Shown piece by piece: positions 16,979 to 19,018 of a DNA stretch of 19,018 bases. The number at the start of each line of letters is the position of its first letter. The first letter of the stretch is position 1. The stretch covers positions 1-19,018 of the forward strand of contig PXDW01000046.1 in NCBI GenBank assembly GCA_003564925.1. Direction: 5' to 3'. The notes under the pieces are model-generated. The model had not been told where the DNA came from and searched no databases. It saw only the letters and a program-made list of their open reading frames with translations. Source of the DNA: Candidatus Woesearchaeota archaeon (lineage in GTDB: Archaea; Nanobdellota; Nanobdellia; Woesearchaeales; PXDW01). The translations under genes and the position numbers were made by a program.

Positions 16979-17284
16979 ATGAGAAACATTAAAGCTCAAG
17001 GCATGTCAATGAATGTAATTATCATAGCGGCCCTTGCTATCATAGTTCTTATTATCTTGGTTGTTGTCATGACAGGGAGATTTAATCTTTTTGGAACAAC
17101 AACAAGAAATTGTGAAGCTCACCAAGGTTTTTGCAGAGAGAGATGTCTAGATGGCGAAGCTGCAATGATGATGACAGACTGCATTGATAATGAAGATGGA
17201 AGAACAACTTGCTGCATTCCAACTTATGGACAAGTCGATGAAGATAGAAGAATAACACATGATACTGCCCGTCCGGAAGGATAA
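16979..17284 (+). CDS. Small six-cysteine class III signal peptide pilin (second of a pair)
   Basis: This 101-residue protein starts MRNIKAQGMSMNVIII with a helix at about 11-31. It is a paralogue of the gene 4 nt upstream: same signal and helix, same six-cysteine order (45, 52, 56, 68, 78, 79), but a different head with a Met run (AAMMMTD) and a hydrophilic C-terminal extension after the CC pair (about 20 residues). Basic residues before KAQ are fewer and spaced differently (R2, K5). No Shine-Dalgarno sequence of its own is seen, so it is probably translated from the same mRNA by re-initiation. Likely a second filament subunit or a variant of the first; inferred. Confidence 0.92.
   Translation: MRNIKAQGMSMNVIIIAALAIIVLIILVVVMTGRFNLFGTTTRNCEAHQGFCRERCLDGEAAMMMTDCIDNEDGRTTCCIPTYGQVDEDRRITHDTARPEG
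16991..17031 (+). repeat. Direct repeat copy 2 (pilin helix-coding cassette)
   Basis: Second copy of the 41-bp stretch, inside the 16979 gene; 40 of 41 bases match 16699-16739. Confidence 0.9.
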
Positions 17285-17305
17285 TAAGCAAATCTAATCA
17301 AAATA

Positions 17306-17313
17306 TTTATAAA
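17306..17313 (+). promoter_or_regulatory. TATA box for the 40-residue membrane peptide (leaderless)
   Basis: TTTATAAA is centred about 27 nt before the ATG at 17337, as for the leaderless genes at 690, 1111 and 2002. It is the main evidence that the short reading frame is a real gene and the likely promoter for the three genes that follow. Confidence 0.6.
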
Positions 17314-17336
17314 GCTATTTCTTCAATAAAATACTT

Positions 17337-17459
17337 ATGGGTCCTAAACAAGGAGAAATAGCTTTACCTTCAAAAGAAATACTGGCCATTGCTCTTATTG
17401 CAATATTTGTAATAATATTGATGATTATTTTTACAAACTTGAGAGGAATTTTAAGGTAG
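17337..17459 (+). CDS. 40-residue single-pass membrane peptide
   Basis: A short open frame, ATG to TAG, encodes MGPKQGEIALPSKEILAIAL plus 20 further residues ending TNLRGILR. The first 14 residues are polar with two lysines, then a helix covers about 15-33, then a basic tail. There is no exterior domain. The TATA box at the leaderless distance and the 9-nt gap to the next gene argue that it is expressed. KQG|E recalls a prepilin cleavage point but the helix begins later than in the other pilins, so it may be an uncleaved small membrane subunit of the surface complex. No family recognised. Confidence 0.7.
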   Translation: MGPKQGEIALPSKEILAIALIAIFVIILMIIFTNLRGILR

Positions 17460-17468
17460 ATCATATTT

Positions 17469-18440
17469 ATGATAAAAATGAGAAAAAAAGGAGTCGTGAT
17501 ATCTCAGATAACCTTAATAATATTAATATTAATCACATTTGTTGTTATATCTTTTCTTTTAGGTTATATGTATTTGATTGCGAATAGAGCAACAGATAGA
17601 GAAATTTGTAAATTCAGCCTTTTAGCTGCAACACAGACAAAAACAATCATGACTATGGGAGAGCCCATATTTAAGGTTGACTGCAAAAGACACACAGCAG
17701 AAATAAATTATAGAGATGTTTATGATTCAGACCCTTATATTATGGATAGTAATATATATAGAATACTACAGAGAGAGATGTACGAATGCTACAATATGAT
17801 TCCGGAAGGCATGTTTAGAAAGAGAAATCCGCTTTCTCCGACAGGAGGCATGCCAACAGACATTACAAATGATCCTTGGTCAGAATTTCAGTATAAGAAC
17901 AATATCTGCTTAATTTGCACAATAATAAGGTTTGACAGGGATTTGCAAAAATATTATGCTAATCAGCCGGAAAGGAGCTTAGATGGATTTAATGAGTGGC
18001 TGCTAAGAAACCCAATATCAGAGCAAGGAAAAACTCTTGATTATATTCTTTTTAGAAGAGAAGGAGGAGACGAAGAATTAAGAATGGCAAGAACTTTAGA
18101 TAAGTTGTCCCCAATTGATCCTTCAAAAACTCACTCTATTGTAATAAGATGGAAAGCTCAAGGAGTGTTGGTCGATTTCAAAATTGCAGCTGTGGGGTTT
18201 ACAGGGGTAGGGCAAGTATTTAACATACCTGATTATATTAGTAGATTCAATACAATGCAGTGCCTTCATTTTAGAGATGATGATGATATAAGGTGCAGCG
18301 ATCTTTATCCGATATTAGCATTGCTTCCGGTCGATAATTTAGGAGATGACCTATCAAGTTTAGGTATGCAAAAAGATACTCAATATGACACTGAAGAAAT
18401 GAAAGTGAGCGGCGAATTTTGCACGGTAATTTGGAATTAA
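17469..18440 (+). CDS. Pilin-like single-pass protein, family with CxxC motif (copy 1)
   Basis: The 323-residue protein starts MIKMRKKGVVISQ; an in-frame ATG at 17478 would give MRKKGVV and is equally plausible. The helix spans about 12-37. The exterior part carries cysteines 47, 72, 107, 147, 150, 265, 276 and 318, with motifs REMYECYNM (102-110), NICLICTIIRF (145-155) and DGFNEWLL (172-179). The same motifs recur in order in the next gene, so the two are tandem paralogues. I recall similar pairs in DPANN genomes but cannot name the family. It follows the 40-residue peptide by 9 nt and precedes its paralogue by one base (TAA-A-ATG), so the three are likely one operon. Confidence 0.9.
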   Translation: MIKMRKKGVVISQITLIILILITFVVISFLLGYMYLIANRATDREICKFSLLAATQTKTIMTMGEPIFKVDCKRHTAEINYRDVYDSDPYIMDSNIYRILQREMYECYNMIPEGMFRKRNPLSPTGGMPTDITNDPWSEFQYKNNICLICTIIRFDRDLQKYYANQPERSLDGFNEWLLRNPISEQGKTLDYILFRREGGDEELRMARTLDKLSPIDPSKTHSIVIRWKAQGVLVDFKIAAVGFTGVGQVFNIPDYISRFNTMQCLHFRDDDDIRCSDLYPILALLPVDNLGDDLSSLGMQKDTQYDTEEMKVSGEFCTVIWN

Positions 18441-18441
18441 A

Positions 18442-19018
18442 ATGAAGTCAAGAAAAGCTTTAGCAACAAAATCATTGGTTGTAATTCTTTTGTTGGCTAT
18501 TACGTTTATAATCATTTTACTTTTTATGCACCCAATAAAATTGCTTCTTACAGAAATGCTTATAAACCAAAATTGCAGGAATAGTGTAAGAGCAAGCAGC
18601 ATGGCAAATATACAAGGGAAGGAATTGATTGATCAGATTAACTGCCCAACCCAATATAAAATAGTCGATGGAAGAAGCGAAGAGGAAGTAAAAAAAAGAA
18701 TTGCAGAAGAGATGTGGACTTGTTGGGATAATTTTGGAAGGGGAAGATACGAGCTTTTCGAGGCATCAAGTGAAAAGTTTTGCGTTGTTTGCTCTTATAT
18801 AGAATTCGGAAGAAATGCAAGGAATAGAGAAATTATTATAGATGATTTTTCAGAATACTTGCTTTCAGGAAGGGATTTTGCCGGAAAGTCTATGTTTGAA
18901 AGATTTGGCGGAATTAATTTAGATGAGCTTCTTATTAATATCAAATATTTAGGTGGTGAAGAAGAGGCTATATGGGGTCAGGCAGTAGCACAAGGAATAG
19001 AATCGGAAATATTTGAAG
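18442..19018 (+). CDS. Pilin-like single-pass protein, CxxC family (copy 2), 3' truncated
   Basis: The frame is open from the ATG at 18442 to the end of the window (192 residues visible), so the C-terminus is missing. It starts MKSRKALATKSLVVI with a helix at about 11-29. Cysteines at 45, 68, 94, 114 and 117 match the first five of the preceding gene in order, within EEMWTCWDN (89-97), KFCVVCSYIEF (112-122) and DDFSEYLL (134-141). The C-V-V-C pair could bind metal or form a disulfide. The signal region (SRKA) is less canonical than KKAQ. Its function is unknown; context suggests a minor subunit or chaperone-like partner of the pilins. Confidence 0.9.
   Translation, partial: MKSRKALATKSLVVILLLAITFIIILLFMHPIKLLLTEMLINQNCRNSVRASSMANIQGKELIDQINCPTQYKIVDGRSEEEVKKRIAEEMWTCWDNFGRGRYELFEASSEKFCVVCSYIEFGRNARNREIIIDDFSEYLLSGRDFAGKSMFERFGGINLDELLINIKYLGGEEEAIWGQAVAQGIESEIFE

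Overview
The window looks like chromosomal DNA of an AT-rich archaeon, most likely a DPANN-type lineage (Woesearchaeota/Pacearchaeota-like). This is inferred from three things. Archaeal TATA boxes lie about 26-27 nt before several start codons, which points to leaderless transcripts. AGA/AGG and ATA codons dominate. Many proteins begin with the short lysine-rich motif (KKAQ, KKRGQ, KKG) of archaeal class III (type IV pilin-like) signal peptides. All genes are on the + strand, all use standard stops, and intergenic gaps are under 90 nt. No tRNA, rRNA, CRISPR array or insertion sequence was seen.

Layout. Positions 1-651 hold the 3' end of an unrecognised gene. Two small independent units follow: a membrane-anchored pilin-like protein (690-1079) and a MEMO1-family protein (1111-1968), the only gene here that resembles a conserved metal-dependent enzyme family. 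Next is an 828-residue protein with a pilin-like N-terminus, a cadherin/PKD-like segment and a Cys-rich tail (2002-4488). A two-gene unit then encodes a secreted 2125-residue Cys-rich, Ig-repeat giant (4576-10953) and, 10 nt later, a 1052-residue membrane-anchored surface protein with calcium-binding repeats and a lysine-rich cytosolic tail (10964-14122). From 14156 to the window end there is a run of nine small pilin-like or single-pass proteins: four coupled ones (14156-16634), two tiny six-cysteine pilins behind a strong promoter and ribosome-binding site (16693-17284), a 40-residue membrane peptide (17337-17459), and two tandem paralogues (17469-18440 and 18442 to the end, the last truncated).

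Taken together this looks like a surface-structure locus: a set of minor and major pilin-like subunits, giant disulfide-rich adhesin-like proteins, and an anchor linking the outside to the cytoplasm. No assembly ATPase, platform protein or prepilin peptidase is inside the window, so whether these subunits form a filament is inference. Family assignments come from motif recognition alone; no search was run.
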